Shown here piece by piece: positions 42,848 through 52,921 of a stretch of DNA of 59,226 nucleotides; the stretch's first letter is position 1; each line of letters opens with the position of its first letter. Both the position numbers and the translations under genes were made by a program. The notes below the pieces were generated by a model that worked only from the letters and a program-made list of their open reading frames with translations, was not told where the DNA came from and ran no database searches. The stretch comes from an uncultured Alphaproteobacteria bacterium (GTDB taxonomy: Bacteria; Pseudomonadota; Alphaproteobacteria; RF32; CAG-239): the NCBI GenBank assembly GCA_944391405.1, contig CALXTN010000009.1, forward strand, positions 1 to 59,226, in the 5' to 3' direction.

Positions 42848-44059
42848 ATGTTAAAATCGTCAAGAGCAATTATTTTATTTCTTACGGCGCAGACTATTTC
42901 TTTACTGGGTTCGCTTGTTGTTCAGTTTGCTATTGTGTGGTATGTTACGTTGGTTACAGAATCGGCGACAATGTTGGCGGTTTCCGCAATATCCGGTTTC
43001 CTTCCTCAGCTTGCCGTATCTATGTTTGCCGGGGTATGGATTGATAAATATAATCGCAAAAAAGTTATTATCGCAGCGGATGTTTTTACGGCTCTGTTAA
43101 CGACGGCTTTGGCGATTTTATTTTATTTTCAAAAAGAAACAATGCCGATTATTTTTACGGTTTTGGCGCTTCGGGCATTGGCTACCGGTGTGCAGATGCC
43201 GGCGGTTAATGCTCTCATTCCGCAGATTGTGGAAAAAGAGAATTTGATGCGCATTAATGGTATTAACAGTGCACTGAATTCGGGGATGATGTTGATTGCG
43301 CCATTATTGGGCGGCTTGTTGCTGAATTATGTTTCTTTTGCGATGTTGCTTTTTTCGGATATTATTACTGCGACTATCGGTGTTTCTTTTTTGATGATGA
43401 TTAAGATAGTGCCTTTGGTTCAAACTGAGCAGACGCCTTTTCAGATTAAACAATGGTGGCGAAATACTTCTGTGTCTGTTCGGCTAGGATGGGCGTATCT
43501 TCGGGCAAATCCTTTAATTAAACGAGTGCTTCTCTTTCAGTTTGTTATTTTATTTTTGATTAGTCCATCGGCTTTTTTGAATCCGTTGTTAGTTAGTCAA
43601 ACATTTGGTGGAGATGTTAATTTGCTTAGCTATGCGGAGGCGGCGTATAGCTTGGGAATGGTAATTGGCGGTGCGATTGTCGTGGGGTTGAATCGGGTGC
43701 GTTATAAGTTACGCATTATGTTTCTTGCTGCGGCTTTGTATGGCGGATGTATGATTGCCTTAGGACATGCGGAGATATTTAGTTTCTATTTGACGGTTAA
43801 TTTTATGGCGGGAGTGGTTGTGCCTTGTTATAACACACCGGTTACAACTCTTATTCAGGAGAGGGTTTCGTTATTGTATCAGGGGAGAATTTTCGGCTTT
43901 TTGCAATTTGTGACGGCGGCGGCGCTTCCTCTGGGGATAGTCGTTTTTAGTTATCCGGCTAATCTTTACGGAGTAGATATTGTATTTATTATCAATGGGA
44001 TTTTATGTGGATTAAGTTCATTTGTTGCGTGGTTCTTATTTTTCAGAAAGCAATATTGA
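42848..44059 (+). CDS. MFS transporter, DHA3-type efflux carrier
   Basis: The 403-residue protein has 12 membrane segments. FAGVWIDKYNRKKVII is the cytoplasmic loop 2-3 motif, and RALATGVQMPAVNALIPQIV resembles macrolide exporters of the Mef group. The substrate cannot be told from sequence. It lies 23 bases after the GDYXXLXY gene, probably in the same unit. Its 3' end overlaps the HAD remnant on the other strand. Confidence 0.85.
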   Translation: MLKSSRAIILFLTAQTISLLGSLVVQFAIVWYVTLVTESATMLAVSAISGFLPQLAVSMFAGVWIDKYNRKKVIIAADVFTALLTTALAILFYFQKETMPIIFTVLALRALATGVQMPAVNALIPQIVEKENLMRINGINSALNSGMMLIAPLLGGLLLNYVSFAMLLFSDIITATIGVSFLMMIKIVPLVQTEQTPFQIKQWWRNTSVSVRLGWAYLRANPLIKRVLLFQFVILFLISPSAFLNPLLVSQTFGGDVNLLSYAEAAYSLGMVIGGAIVVGLNRVRYKLRIMFLAAALYGGCMIALGHAEIFSFYLTVNFMAGVVVPCYNTPVTTLIQERVSLLYQGRIFGFLQFVTAAALPLGIVVFSYPANLYGVDIVFIINGILCGLSSFVAWFLFFRKQY

Positions 44060-44206
44060 TTTTACTTCAGATAAAATGGTGGCGCGATTGAATATGATGC
44101 CATGTATTCCAAGCTCTTGAGCGGCTGTTATATTTTTTGCTTTATCATCTATGAATAAAAGATGCTCATAGGGAACGTTTAGCGTGTTGCGTTTTTTGTG
44201 CTTTAA
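44036..44206 (-). pseudogene. C-terminal remnant of a HAD-superfamily hydrolase
   Basis: On the minus strand the frame reads NVPYEHLLFIDDKAKNITAA and then QELGIHGIIFN, the last third of a HAD-IA hydrolase (motif IV DD and the following helix). It ends at TAA 44036, overlapping the MFS gene by 24 bases. The 5' part with the catalytic DxD is missing: the sequence passes directly into the 3' end of the 488-residue gene, so that gene appears to have replaced the rest. Confidence 0.7.
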
Positions 44207-45669
44207 AATTTTTGTATTTCATTGATGATATTTTGATATTTTACGGCTGTTTGAGTTATTTGGTTAAATTGTTTCAAATCCGCAGGTGTTAGAGTGTTCC
44301 AAGCTTTCATGACATGCTCTTTTGCATTTTTGCCTAGTTCATCAAAACTTTCCGGAAGAATGCCTATCATTTTAAGGTAAAACGATTTGTTCATATATTC
44401 GTTTGGCCCAGTTGTAAAGGCGGTTGCTCCGTCAAATATATCATCACCTTCTGTGATATAATTTTTTTTGATGGCGTCGATTGATTGTTGATATTTGTAG
44501 TCATCAAAATCTGGAGAGTGGTGTAGGCTGCGCGCATAATTGTCTAGCATTTGGATTTTGTGCATTAAGTATAAATTGCTTTGATGGATGGCGTTGTGAT
44601 TAATTTGTAAATATTTTTCTTTTTTTTCATCTCGAAGTTTTTTTAGTTGTTGTAATTTTTGGTGTTTGTTGGGATTTGGTGTTTTGCTTTTTTGTTCGGC
44701 TTCTTTTAGGCTTTGATATTTTGTTTCTAAATCGCAGTAGTCTTTATATGCGGTGTATGAACGTAAATGGTTGAAAAACATTATTGTTTGCTTGAATTCG
44801 AATTCTATGTAAAACGTTTTTTGAGTTTGTGGTAGGGTGATTTTTGCCAGTTTTTGGATGCCAAGGTTGTTAGAAATGTTTGCTCTTAAATCTTGTGTGG
44901 GCAAGTTTCTTTCTTCTTTTTCAAAAGATATATAGCTGGGAAATTTTGTTTCTAGTTCTGTTATTATTTCTTTTAGGTCTTCTTTATGTGGGGCTGTGAT
45001 TGTTATGTGATATATGTTTCGAGGTAATGTATTTTTCTGAAAAATATTGAAGAGTGATTGTGTATTAAATTTTTCGGTTAATTCTGTTGGTGAATATTGT
45101 GTTTGCAGAGGTGAAAGTTGTGGCATGGGAAAGGGTAATTCTGGTTCTTCTTCTGGATTAAAATCCTGTTCTTTGGCGAATTTGTTTAATTCTGTCTTGA
45201 CTGCGCAATTGTAGCTTGGGTTGTTTTCAGAAATTATTTCTTCAACGGTTATCTCTTCGCTTTTTATAGGGTGGAAGATGACGTATACATCGTTGTTTTT
45301 GGGGGTGATATAATGTAGCATTGAGGCGGTACATGGAGCTATTACTTCAGGTGAATAACTTATCAAACGATTGTTTTTATCTGTTTCTATCTGCCCATTT
45401 TCAAGATTAATGTTGTATATATTTTCGGGAAATTGTGGTGCATTTGTTGTGGAAAAAGCAGATATGACAGCGTTGTATATTAAATTATATTTTTCCATTG
45501 TATCTGTATAATATTCTTCTATTTCTTCATATTCTGCGGTACTCAAAAATGATAAATCTTTTTTCTTTGTCTTTAAAAAATTTTGTGCATCAGTATCGTT
45601 GTTTTTTTGTACAATATTTATTCCTCCAGAATCCAAATTTACTAGTTGGTCTAGGGTGTAAATTTTCAT
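44203..45669 (-). CDS. Hypothetical protein, function unknown
   Basis: The 488-residue soluble protein contains an alpha/beta region around residues 215-315 (NIYHITITAPHKEDLKEIIT ... TFYIEFEFKQTIMFFNHLRS), a long Lys/Gln-rich coiled coil (about 320-370) and a helical C-terminus. The middle block faintly recalls RelA/SpoT-type nucleotidyl-transferase domains, but I cannot support that. GGGAG precedes the ATG. Its 3' end abuts a truncated HAD gene, so it may have been inserted. Confidence 0.65.
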   Translation of the reverse strand: MKIYTLDQLVNLDSGGINIVQKNNDTDAQNFLKTKKKDLSFLSTAEYEEIEEYYTDTMEKYNLIYNAVISAFSTTNAPQFPENIYNINLENGQIETDKNNRLISYSPEVIAPCTASMLHYITPKNNDVYVIFHPIKSEEITVEEIISENNPSYNCAVKTELNKFAKEQDFNPEEEPELPFPMPQLSPLQTQYSPTELTEKFNTQSLFNIFQKNTLPRNIYHITITAPHKEDLKEIITELETKFPSYISFEKEERNLPTQDLRANISNNLGIQKLAKITLPQTQKTFYIEFEFKQTIMFFNHLRSYTAYKDYCDLETKYQSLKEAEQKSKTPNPNKHQKLQQLKKLRDEKKEKYLQINHNAIHQSNLYLMHKIQMLDNYARSLHHSPDFDDYKYQQSIDAIKKNYITEGDDIFDGATAFTTGPNEYMNKSFYLKMIGILPESFDELGKNAKEHVMKAWNTLTPADLKQFNQITQTAVKYQNIINEIQKF

Positions 45670-45754
45670 TTTTAGTCTCCCGAAATTTATTTGTATTTTG
45701 TAAGACTAACATGGCTTTCTTTATATGGCAATGGGTTTTTCTTAAAAGTTTGTC

Positions 45755-45783
45755 TTGACAAAAAAAGTGACAAAGCTTATTTC
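45755..45783 (+). promoter_or_regulatory. Possible promoter for ppa
   Basis: TTGACA is followed after 17 bases by TATTTC. The -35 is perfect, the -10 weak. Confidence 0.45.
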
Positions 45784-45816
45784 TTTTTTGTTTTTAGTTT
45801 TTTTAGGAGGTTTGTT

Positions 45817-46353
45817 ATGCATCCATGGCATCAGGTGAAACATTATTCGCAATTTCCAGATATTATTCCTGCTATCATTGAGGTTCCGAAAGGGTCACAA
45901 GTTAAGTACGAATTGGATAAAGAGAGTGGATTGGTTAAAGTTGATCGTATTCTTTATTCTTCGGTGCACTATCCGGCAAATTATGGTTTTATTCCACAAA
46001 CGTACTGTGAAGATAATGATCCTTTGGATATTTTGGTTTTGGGACAAGAGGCGATTGTTCCTCTTTCCATTATGCGTGCCAGACCAATTGGGGTTATGAA
46101 AATGATAGATTGTGGCGAGGCTGATGATAAAATTATCGCTATTCATGAAGATGATCCTGAATATAATGTCTTTACGGATATTGCTCAACTTCCTCCGCAT
46201 ATTTTGAAAATGTTGCAACGCTTTTTTGAAGACTATAAAGTCTTAGAGAAAAAACAGGTTACTATAGAGAAATTTTTAGGGCCGGATGAAGCTAAAAAAT
46301 TAATTGAAGAAGCGCGTGACGCATATGAAGAAAAGTTTGGCGGTAAATTCTAA
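45817..46353 (+). CDS. ppa: Inorganic pyrophosphatase (family I)
   Basis: The 178-residue protein has [11 protein letters not shown] and [12 protein letters not shown] with the metal-binding aspartates, and a lysine-containing [12 protein letters not shown]. It drives biosynthetic reactions by hydrolysing pyrophosphate. The ATG at 45817 follows AGGAGG and the family start MHPWHQV fits; the upstream frame is not PPase-like. A terminator follows. Confidence 0.96.
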   Translation: MHPWHQVKHYSQFPDIIPAIIEVPKGSQVKYELDKESGLVKVDRILYSSVHYPANYGFIPQTYCEDNDPLDILVLGQEAIVPLSIMRARPIGVMKMIDCGEADDKIIAIHEDDPEYNVFTDIAQLPPHILKMLQRFFEDYKVLEKKQVTIEKFLGPDEAKKLIEEARDAYEEKFGGKF

Positions 46354-46365
46354 ATACATCTTTTG

Positions 46366-46401
46366 AAAAATCCCCGTTCTATGAGAATGGGGATTTTTTT
46401 T
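46366..46401. terminator. Bidirectional terminator after ppa
   Basis: atccccgttct / agaatggggat form an 11-bp stem (one G-U) with a 3-base loop and runs of A and T. Confidence 0.85.
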
Positions 46402-46402
46402 G

Positions 46403-46768
46403 TTATTGTTTATCTTTCTGAATTATGACTGCTACATCATGCATACGCGCTATAAAAGTGTCTGTATCCTTAAAATATCGACTTTTTAAATCGTTGTTTT
46501 GGTGGACTTCTTTAATGCCAGGGGCACTATTGTACATCCCTAAATATAGAAAACCTAGTATTCCAGCAATGATTAGCCAAAATAGTCTTTTTCCTAATAC
46601 AAAAAAGAAGAGCGCGCAAAAGGTACAGATGCCAATGGTGAAGTATGAAGAATAAACCGCACCACCTACGGAACGTGTCAATTCTAAGTCTTCAGCAAAA
46701 AATAAGCCAACGACACCAAGCGCTAAAAACTTTAAGATAAAAATACCAATTGTCAGTAAAATAAACAT
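46403..46768 (-). CDS. Small membrane protein
   Basis: Three hydrophobic segments lie at about residues 1-23, 38-58 and 62-80. A hydrophilic C-terminal tail of 40 residues contains FIARMHDVAVIIQ. No family is recognised. It follows the stomatin-like gene on the same strand with a 25-base gap, so it may belong to that unit. Confidence 0.62.
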   Translation of the reverse strand: MFILLTIGIFILKFLALGVVGLFFAEDLELTRSVGGAVYSSYFTIGICTFCALFFFVLGKRLFWLIIAGILGFLYLGMYNSAPGIKEVHQNNDLKSRYFKDTDTFIARMHDVAVIIQKDKQ

Positions 46769-46793
46769 GATTTTTCTTTAATCTAGTGATAGC

Positions 46794-47774
46794 TTATGCC
46801 CCTTTTTTTGTAGCTAGCATTTCCCTTATTCCATCAACGGAACTTAAAACAGCACTAGCTTCATAAGGCATGTAAACAATCTTGTTATCTTGTCCAGATG
46901 TCATTTCTTTCATCGTTTCTAAGTACTTCATGGCAATTAAATATTTGTCCGCTTGTCCTTTAGATGATAAGGCCTCAATTATTCTTTTGATGGCTTCTTT
47001 TTCGGCTTCCGCTTCAACCATACGTGCTTGGGCAATACCTTCGGCTTTTAAAATTGATGCTTCTTTTTCTCCTTCCGCTTTACGAATGGCTGCTTCTTTC
47101 TGTCCTTCTGCGATACGAATAGATGATTCTTTTTCCCCCTCTGCTTCATATATCATAGCGCGCTTTTCTCGTTCCGCTTTCATCTGTTTGTCCATGGCGG
47201 CTTGAATGTCTGATGGAGGAGTGATGTCTTGTAATTCAATGCGATTAACTTTAACACCCCATTTATCGGAGGCAGAATCTAATATTCCACGTAGTTCTTC
47301 ATTTATTTTATCTCGTGATACCAGTGTTTCTTGTAGTTCCAATTTACCGATTAATTGGCGCAGGGTTGTTTGGGTTAGTTTTTCGATTGCTTCAGATAAA
47401 TTTTCAACGCCATATACAGCTTTTTCAGGATTGATGATTTGAAAATATAACACGGCATTAATTGAGATGGAAACGTTGTCTTTAGTGATTACATTTTGGC
47501 GTGGAAAATCATAAACAGTTTCTCTTAAATCTAAACGATTGCTCTTTTGCATGTAAGTATAAGTTCTTCCATCTGGATATGTAGTGCTTACTTTTCTGTA
47601 GATACTTTTGGGGGCATCAATGAATGGGACAATAAAATTTAATCCGGCACTTAGTGTTTCTTTATATTTCCCTAGTCTTTGAATAATGATAACTTCTTGT
47701 TGTTCTACGATAATGCAGCCTTTGAGGACTATGGCGATTGCTGCGATTATCATTACTGTTAATAGTGTTTCCAT
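46794..47774 (-). CDS. qmcA: Stomatin/QmcA-like SPFH protein
   Basis: One N-terminal membrane segment precedes the Band-7/SPFH domain (VEQQEVIIIQRLGKYKETL and VLYFQIINPEKAVYGVENL). A long Ala/Glu/Lys coiled coil with repeated AEGEKEA and AEGQKEA units follows. Such proteins form oligomeric cages at membrane microdomains and protect or sequester membrane proteases. The NfeD partner overlaps directly upstream by one base, the standard arrangement. Confidence 0.9.
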   Translation of the reverse strand: METLLTVMIIAAIAIVLKGCIIVEQQEVIIIQRLGKYKETLSAGLNFIVPFIDAPKSIYRKVSTTYPDGRTYTYMQKSNRLDLRETVYDFPRQNVITKDNVSISINAVLYFQIINPEKAVYGVENLSEAIEKLTQTTLRQLIGKLELQETLVSRDKINEELRGILDSASDKWGVKVNRIELQDITPPSDIQAAMDKQMKAEREKRAMIYEAEGEKESSIRIAEGQKEAAIRKAEGEKEASILKAEGIAQARMVEAEAEKEAIKRIIEALSSKGQADKYLIAMKYLETMKEMTSGQDNKIVYMPYEASAVLSSVDGIREMLATKKGA

Positions 47775-48211
47775 TATTTTTTTCCTTTCTTTTCAACAAA
47801 CATTGTTAAATCGTTATGGCTGATAATTTTTACTTTTGAGCCTTTGGATATTGTTGAACTTTCCTCGTTTACTGTACGTGCTTCCCAATCTTCATCATAT
47901 ATTTTTAAACGTCCAGAGAATGCGTTTATGTCAGTTATTGCGGTGCCTGTTTTTCCAATATATTGAGATTCAAAATAATGCTTTTTTTCTCTGTTTGGAT
48001 TGATATTAAGTAGTGGTCGCAAAAATAATATAAATAAGATAGATAATATTGTGAAAATAGGAATGAGGATATTGTAATTTTCTGTAAATAGTCCTAATAA
48101 AGAGCATACAATTCCTGCAATAACGAAATTTAAGAAAAACATGGTGGGTGTGTATATTTCAATGACGAAACATACTAACGATATAATTAGGAAAATAATC
48201 CAAGCAGACAT
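47774..48211 (-). CDS. NfeD-like membrane protein
   Basis: Three or so hydrophobic segments are followed by a short OB-fold domain (IGKTGTAITDINAFSGRLKIYDEDWEARTV), the NfeD C-terminal pattern. It lacks the long ClpP-class protease domain, so it is the short NfeD1b type. It partners with the stomatin-like protein in membrane quality control. Confidence 0.87.
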   Translation of the reverse strand: MSAWIIFLIISLVCFVIEIYTPTMFFLNFVIAGIVCSLLGLFTENYNILIPIFTILSILFILFLRPLLNINPNREKKHYFESQYIGKTGTAITDINAFSGRLKIYDEDWEARTVNEESSTISKGSKVKIISHNDLTMFVEKKGKK

Positions 48212-48279
48212 ATGATATTCCTTTTTTAGTTAAATAATAAACGTGGCTTTATCTTAATGGACTATTACTTTATTTTTCG

Positions 48280-49530
48280 TTAAAGTGATGATATGTTTTG
48301 ATAGGATTTTATATTTGTTTGGTTGCGTTGGTAGATTATGTATAGTAAGAAGATAAATAAACTCATATAGAAAATACCAAATATTGAAAATGCAGTGGAA
48401 AAACTTAAACCGCTGCTTGCATTATCCGGGGCAATTACAAATTTGAAGCAAATTAAAGAAATACCCGATATGCTTTGTTGAAGCATGTTGTTTACAGATG
48501 AAATGGTGGCTCTTGTTTCTTCAAGTGCAAAATTGTGAATATGATTAATGTTGGCAATGGCAAAAGCTAGTTGAAAACCTATGCCAATACATACGAAAAT
48601 TAAGCAGATAAAGGCAATATTTGGTTGTCTCATATAGAAACTTAATATCATACAAGCAAACGAATATAGACATAAGAATGTTGTGATAACCAATAAACGA
48701 TTAAATCCAAAAAATTTTTTTAGTTTATTGACGTAAAATGAAAATACCGCTCTTAACGCATGGTTGATAACGTATATGGTGCTGAACATTATTACCGGTG
48801 CCGAAGATATTTTTAGTAAAGGTTGAAAACACCAACAAAATAGTGATGTTGTGGAGAAGAGAAGCGCGGAATATAGTATGTAAATATTGATATTTTTATT
48901 TTTTATGGTGGTTATTGTTGTGTCTTTTATTTCTTTGAATTTTTCGGTTAGCGTTTTGGCTTGCGGACGTGCTGAAGGAGGGTTGGGAAGTGTTGTCAAT
49001 AAAATGATGCTGATTAGCGTTAAACATAGTTCTAGTCCCAGTAAAATTACGGTTCCATATTTGTTGTATAAGACGGCACTAAATATGGCGGCAAACATAG
49101 CACCAGATGACATCGCAAAATTGGTACGCCCACATTCTTTCAGCATGCGTTTTGTCTTGTTTTCGTTTTTTAAATAATCATATATGTAACTGTCATACAC
49201 ACCAGATAAGAATGCGCGTGAAAGAGCATTGAATAATTCGCCTATAAGTATAATATAAATCCCTGAAAAACTTAACCAAAGTGCAGCTCTTAAAAAGAAA
49301 CATAAGAAGGCTAAAATAAGAACCTTTTTTTTTGAAATGACATCGGCAATATATCCACAAGGGATTTCAAATACAATGCCTGTTAATTGAAAAATTCCTT
49401 GAAACAGTACAAAGTCTGCAATACTTAACCCATTTTGCTGATAAAAAAGCAAGAGAACCGGCGCTAAGTATAGCTGTGAGCGCAAAAAGCAGGCAATGTC
49501 TAATCTGTTTAACGGATTTATAATTTTCAT
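48280..49530 (-). CDS. MFS transporter
   Basis: The 416-residue protein has 12 membrane segments, with FEIPCGYIADVISKKKVL as the loop 2-3 motif. FLSGVYDSYIYDYLKNENK and the second-half pattern resemble small-genome MFS proteins of unknown specificity. The other MFS gene in the window belongs to another subgroup. Confidence 0.82.
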   Translation of the reverse strand: MKIINPLNRLDIACFLRSQLYLAPVLLLFYQQNGLSIADFVLFQGIFQLTGIVFEIPCGYIADVISKKKVLILAFLCFFLRAALWLSFSGIYIILIGELFNALSRAFLSGVYDSYIYDYLKNENKTKRMLKECGRTNFAMSSGAMFAAIFSAVLYNKYGTVILLGLELCLTLISIILLTTLPNPPSARPQAKTLTEKFKEIKDTTITTIKNKNINIYILYSALLFSTTSLFCWCFQPLLKISSAPVIMFSTIYVINHALRAVFSFYVNKLKKFFGFNRLLVITTFLCLYSFACMILSFYMRQPNIAFICLIFVCIGIGFQLAFAIANINHIHNFALEETRATISSVNNMLQQSISGISLICFKFVIAPDNASSGLSFSTAFSIFGIFYMSLFIFLLYIIYQRNQTNIKSYQNISSL

Positions 49531-49631
49531 TTTTTTCGCTTTATTTAAATTGTTTGTTTTCTTCAGTAGTCTACGATTTTATAGCTTAAAATAAAGTAAA
49601 TAAAGGTAGGTGTTTTAAAGGATTTTAATAT

Positions 49632-49664
49632 AAAAAAACCACCCTAATTACAGGTGGTTTTTTT
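49632..49664. terminator. Bidirectional terminator
   Basis: aaccacc / ggtggtt with a 9-base loop is flanked by A and T runs. It serves the DUF2934 gene on the minus strand. Confidence 0.8.
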
Positions 49665-49684
49665 GTTTGCTATATCAAAAAATC

Positions 49685-49903
49685 TTACTTTTTAGATTTT
49701 GATTTAGAAGAAGTAGTCTTTTTGCAAGAAGAAGCTGTCTTCTTAGAAGAAGATGATGTGCTGCAGCAAGACTTTGTAGCTTTTGAACCATAAATTTGTT
49801 CAATTGCCATATTCCAGAATTTTTCATCCTGACCGAATGGGCAACCAGCATTCTGCCAATTGTAGTAAGCAGCTTCTCTAATTAAATTTTCATTGAATGT
49901 CAT
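49685..49903 (-). CDS. DUF2934 small protein with Ser/Lys/Cys-rich tail
   Basis: Residues 8-36 (IREAAYYNWQNAGCPFG then FWNMAIEQI) match DUF2934, a short helical domain common in alphaproteobacteria. The last 30 residues are Ser, Lys and Cys (KSCCSTSSSSKK), perhaps a nucleic-acid-binding or metal-binding tail. The ATG is preceded by TTGGAGAATTGAA. Function unknown. Confidence 0.75.
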   Translation of the reverse strand: MTFNENLIREAAYYNWQNAGCPFGQDEKFWNMAIEQIYGSKATKSCCSTSSSSKKTASSCKKTTSSKSKSKK

Positions 49904-49919
49904 TTCAATTCTCCAAATA

Positions 49920-50591
49920 ATTTGTTATAAAACAAGGTTAAGTATAAATATAATTTTTATTTTGTAAATACGAATTTTTTTTCGTTTTGCTTGTTAGTCA
50001 TTGTATATACATAAATAGATTAAAAAATCATTAAAAAAAGGGGGTTAGATGAAAAATTTTTTAAGTCTGTTTTTTTATGTCTTTTTGATGTAATCTGAGA
50101 TGGCGTGAATCTTGCATAACATATTGTTTTTTATTTGTTTTTTTGAGGCTTTATGAACGTGGAAAAAAAGTTTTTTTGAGTGCTTAATATTCGTTAGAAA
50201 AATCGTAAAAAAAAGAAAAAAAATTTTTTTTATTTCTTGTGCAAAAAAAAGTCGAAATAACAAATAATAAGGTTTATATTTTGTGGTGAATGGAAATAAA
50301 GTATAAAAATATGGGGTAAGAATGATTATAAAAAATGTCTTTTTTTATAATTTTTTTTGTTACAATTTTTTATATGTTTTTTCTGTTTTTTTTGCGGGTG
50401 GATATAGGGCAATTTTTTTTGCGAAATAGATATTTTTGAAGAGTGTAATCTTGTTGTTTTTAAAAGGAAATTTAAAAAAGAATGGCATACGAGCGTGGTG
50501 AAAAAAGATAATAAAATTCTTGCAATTTTTTTGATTTGTTTTTATACATATTTCGTAACCTATTTTTTGTTTATATTTTGGAGTTATAGTT
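49920..50591. other. Very AT-rich spacer upstream of glgB
   Basis: The 670-base stretch is dominated by A and T runs of five to nine bases and has no supported gene. A 14-codon frame at 50049-50093 follows GGGGG but is too short to support. GGAG lies before the glgB ATG. The stretch probably holds the promoter and may be intrinsically bent. Confidence 0.55.
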
Positions 50592-52892
50592 ATGGCCAAC
50601 ACAGTTAAAAATCGAACTGTAAAATCAGAGAATAATAATACGCCGCTTGAATTTGCGGTTTTGAGTTCCTGTAGTGAGGGAGAAATGAAAAATTTATTGT
50701 CGAAAAATGAGATGGACTGCATTATTAACGGCGATTATGAAAATGTGATGGCTGTGTTGGGTATTCATCGTGATAAAGGATCTAAAGAAGTTTTTATTCG
50801 TGCGTATAAACCAAGGACAAAATCAATAGAATTGTTGGATACTGAGGGCAATTCTCTTGGTTTAATGACTATGCTAGATAAAAGAGGTTTTTATCAGATA
50901 AATCTTGGTGCGATGAACGCTGATAATTTCTCTTATAAATTCAAAGTTACTAATGATAAAAATGAAACTTATGAAGAATATGATGTTTATTCTTTCCCAT
51001 CAATTTTGGGTGATATTGATGAGTATCTTTTTGCTGAAGGTAATCATTTGGATTTGTATAAAAAACTTGGTGCTCACATTATGGAAATTAATGGAGTTAA
51101 AGGTGTTGGTTTTTCTGTTTGGGCTCCAAATGCAAAACGTGTTTCCGTTATTGGCGCATTTAATAATTGGGATGGGCGCGTTAATGTTATGCGTAAACAC
51201 TATAACTGTGGCGTATGGGATATCTTTATTCCAAATATTACTGAAGGTGAATATTACAAGTATGAAGTTAAAACTCATGAGGGCTATATCTTAACTAAGA
51301 GCGACCCTATGGCATTTTATTCTGAAGTTAGACCAAATACGGCTTCTATTGTGTATGATCTTAATCACTATAAATGGAATGATGGTGATTGGATGAATTA
51401 TCGCGCTTCTTATAATAGTTTTGACAGACCGACTTCTATTTATGAAGTTCATCTTGGTTCTTGGCGCAGAAAAGGCGAAAACGGTTCTGAGTTTTTGACC
51501 TATCGTGAACTTGCTGATAGCCTTGTTCCTTATGTTATGAATATGGGGTTTACTCATGTTGAATTTTTGCCGGTTTGTGAACATCCGTTGGATGCTTCTT
51601 GGGGATACCAAGTTACAGGTTTGTTTGCGCCGACTTCTCGTTTTGGCAACCCTGATGATTTTAGATATATGATTGATAAATTCCATCAGGCAAATATTGG
51701 CGTTATTATGGACTGGGTTCCGGCTCACTTCCCAAAAGATGGTCATGGTTTGGTTGAATTTGATGGAACGCATCTTTATGAGCATGCTGATCCTCGTAAA
51801 GGTGAACATAAAGATTGGGGCACAAAAATCTATAACTATGGTAGAACAGAAGTAAGCAACGTTCTTTGCTCAAGTGCTCTTTATTGGTTAAAAGAATATC
51901 ATATCGACGGACTTCGTGTTGATGCTGTGGCTTCTATGTTGTATTTGGATTATTCTCGTAAACCAGGTGAGTGGATACCCAATATTTATGGTGGTAATGA
52001 AAACCTTGAAGCTATTGCCTTTATTCGTAAGATGAACGAATTGTGCTATGGTACTTGTCCGGGAATTATGACGTGCGCAGAAGAATCTACTGCGTGGCCG
52101 ATGGTTTCTCGTCCAACTTCTATGGGAGGTTTGGGCTTTGGATATAAATGGAATATGGGGTGGATGAATGATACCCTTAACTATATCAGCAAAGATCCTG
52201 TTTATCGTAAATATGAACATGGCAAATTGACTTTTGGGTTGTTGTATGCCTTTAATGAAAACTTTATTTTGCCAATTTCTCACGATGAAGTGGTTCATGG
52301 TAAAGGTTCTATGCTTGGTAAAATGCCGGGGGATGAATGGCAAAAATTTGCTAATCTTCGTGCTTATTATGGATTTATGTGGACACATCCTGGTAAGAAA
52401 TTACTCTTTATGGGAAGCGAATTTGGTCAAGATTGGGAGTGGAATTCTGCTGAAAGTTTGAGATGGCATTTATTACAGTATCCTATGTATAAAGGTATGC
52501 AAAATTGTGTGCGCGATTTGAACTTGATGTATAAAGGTAATTCTGCTTTTTATGAGGAAGATTTTGATAGCAAAGGTTTTGAATGGATTGATCATGCTAA
52601 TGCAAATGACAGCGTGATTTCTTATATTCGCCGCGGACATGATTACAACAACTATATGATTGTGGTTTGTAACTTTACTCCGGTTGTTCGTCATGGGTTC
52701 AAAATCGGTGTGCCGGATAGTGGCGCTTATCAGGAAATCTTTAATAGTGATGATAAAAACTATTGGGGAAGCGGAGTCAGAAATGAAGGCGAAGTGTATG
52801 CTTCTAATGAAGGAATGCACGGACGTCCTCACTCTATTGAGTTGACCTTGCCTCCGTTGTCTACTATTGTTTTGAAACATATTAGATATTAA
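50592..52892 (+). CDS. glgB: 1,4-alpha-glucan branching enzyme
   Basis: The 766-residue protein has an N-terminal carbohydrate-binding domain, CBM48 ([20 protein letters not shown]), and a GH13 barrel. Catalytic residues are Asp near 443 ([10 protein letters not shown]), Glu near 497 (TCAEEST) and Asp near 565 (SHDEVVHGK). It forms alpha-1,6 branches in glycogen. It leads an operon with glgX (29-base gap) and malQ; glgC and glgA are not in the window. Confidence 0.96.
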   Translation: MANTVKNRTVKSENNNTPLEFAVLSSCSEGEMKNLLSKNEMDCIINGDYENVMAVLGIHRDKGSKEVFIRAYKPRTKSIELLDTEGNSLGLMTMLDKRGFYQINLGAMNADNFSYKFKVTNDKNETYEEYDVYSFPSILGDIDEYLFAEGNHLDLYKKLGAHIMEINGVKGVGFSVWAPNAKRVSVIGAFNNWDGRVNVMRKHYNCGVWDIFIPNITEGEYYKYEVKTHEGYILTKSDPMAFYSEVRPNTASIVYDLNHYKWNDGDWMNYRASYNSFDRPTSIYEVHLGSWRRKGENGSEFLTYRELADSLVPYVMNMGFTHVEFLPVCEHPLDASWGYQVTGLFAPTSRFGNPDDFRYMIDKFHQANIGVIMDWVPAHFPKDGHGLVEFDGTHLYEHADPRKGEHKDWGTKIYNYGRTEVSNVLCSSALYWLKEYHIDGLRVDAVASMLYLDYSRKPGEWIPNIYGGNENLEAIAFIRKMNELCYGTCPGIMTCAEESTAWPMVSRPTSMGGLGFGYKWNMGWMNDTLNYISKDPVYRKYEHGKLTFGLLYAFNENFILPISHDEVVHGKGSMLGKMPGDEWQKFANLRAYYGFMWTHPGKKLLFMGSEFGQDWEWNSAESLRWHLLQYPMYKGMQNCVRDLNLMYKGNSAFYEEDFDSKGFEWIDHANANDSVISYIRRGHDYNNYMIVVCNFTPVVRHGFKIGVPDSGAYQEIFNSDDKNYWGSGVRNEGEVYASNEGMHGRPHSIELTLPPLSTIVLKHIRY

Positions 52893-52921
52893 TTTTAGTT
52901 CTTATTTTGTAGAGAGGGTAT

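Noticed and set aside
50049..50093. 14-codon frame after GGGGG as a leader peptide
   Set aside because: It is too short, lacks a regulatory codon run and lies 500 bases from glgB.
50075..50263. Minus-strand frame of 62 codons upstream of glgB
   Set aside because: It is low-complexity Phe/Lys/Ile translation of A/T runs with no ribosome site.
51291..52880. Long minus frames opposite glgB
   Set aside because: They follow codon bias of the strong plus-strand glgB gene and match nothing.
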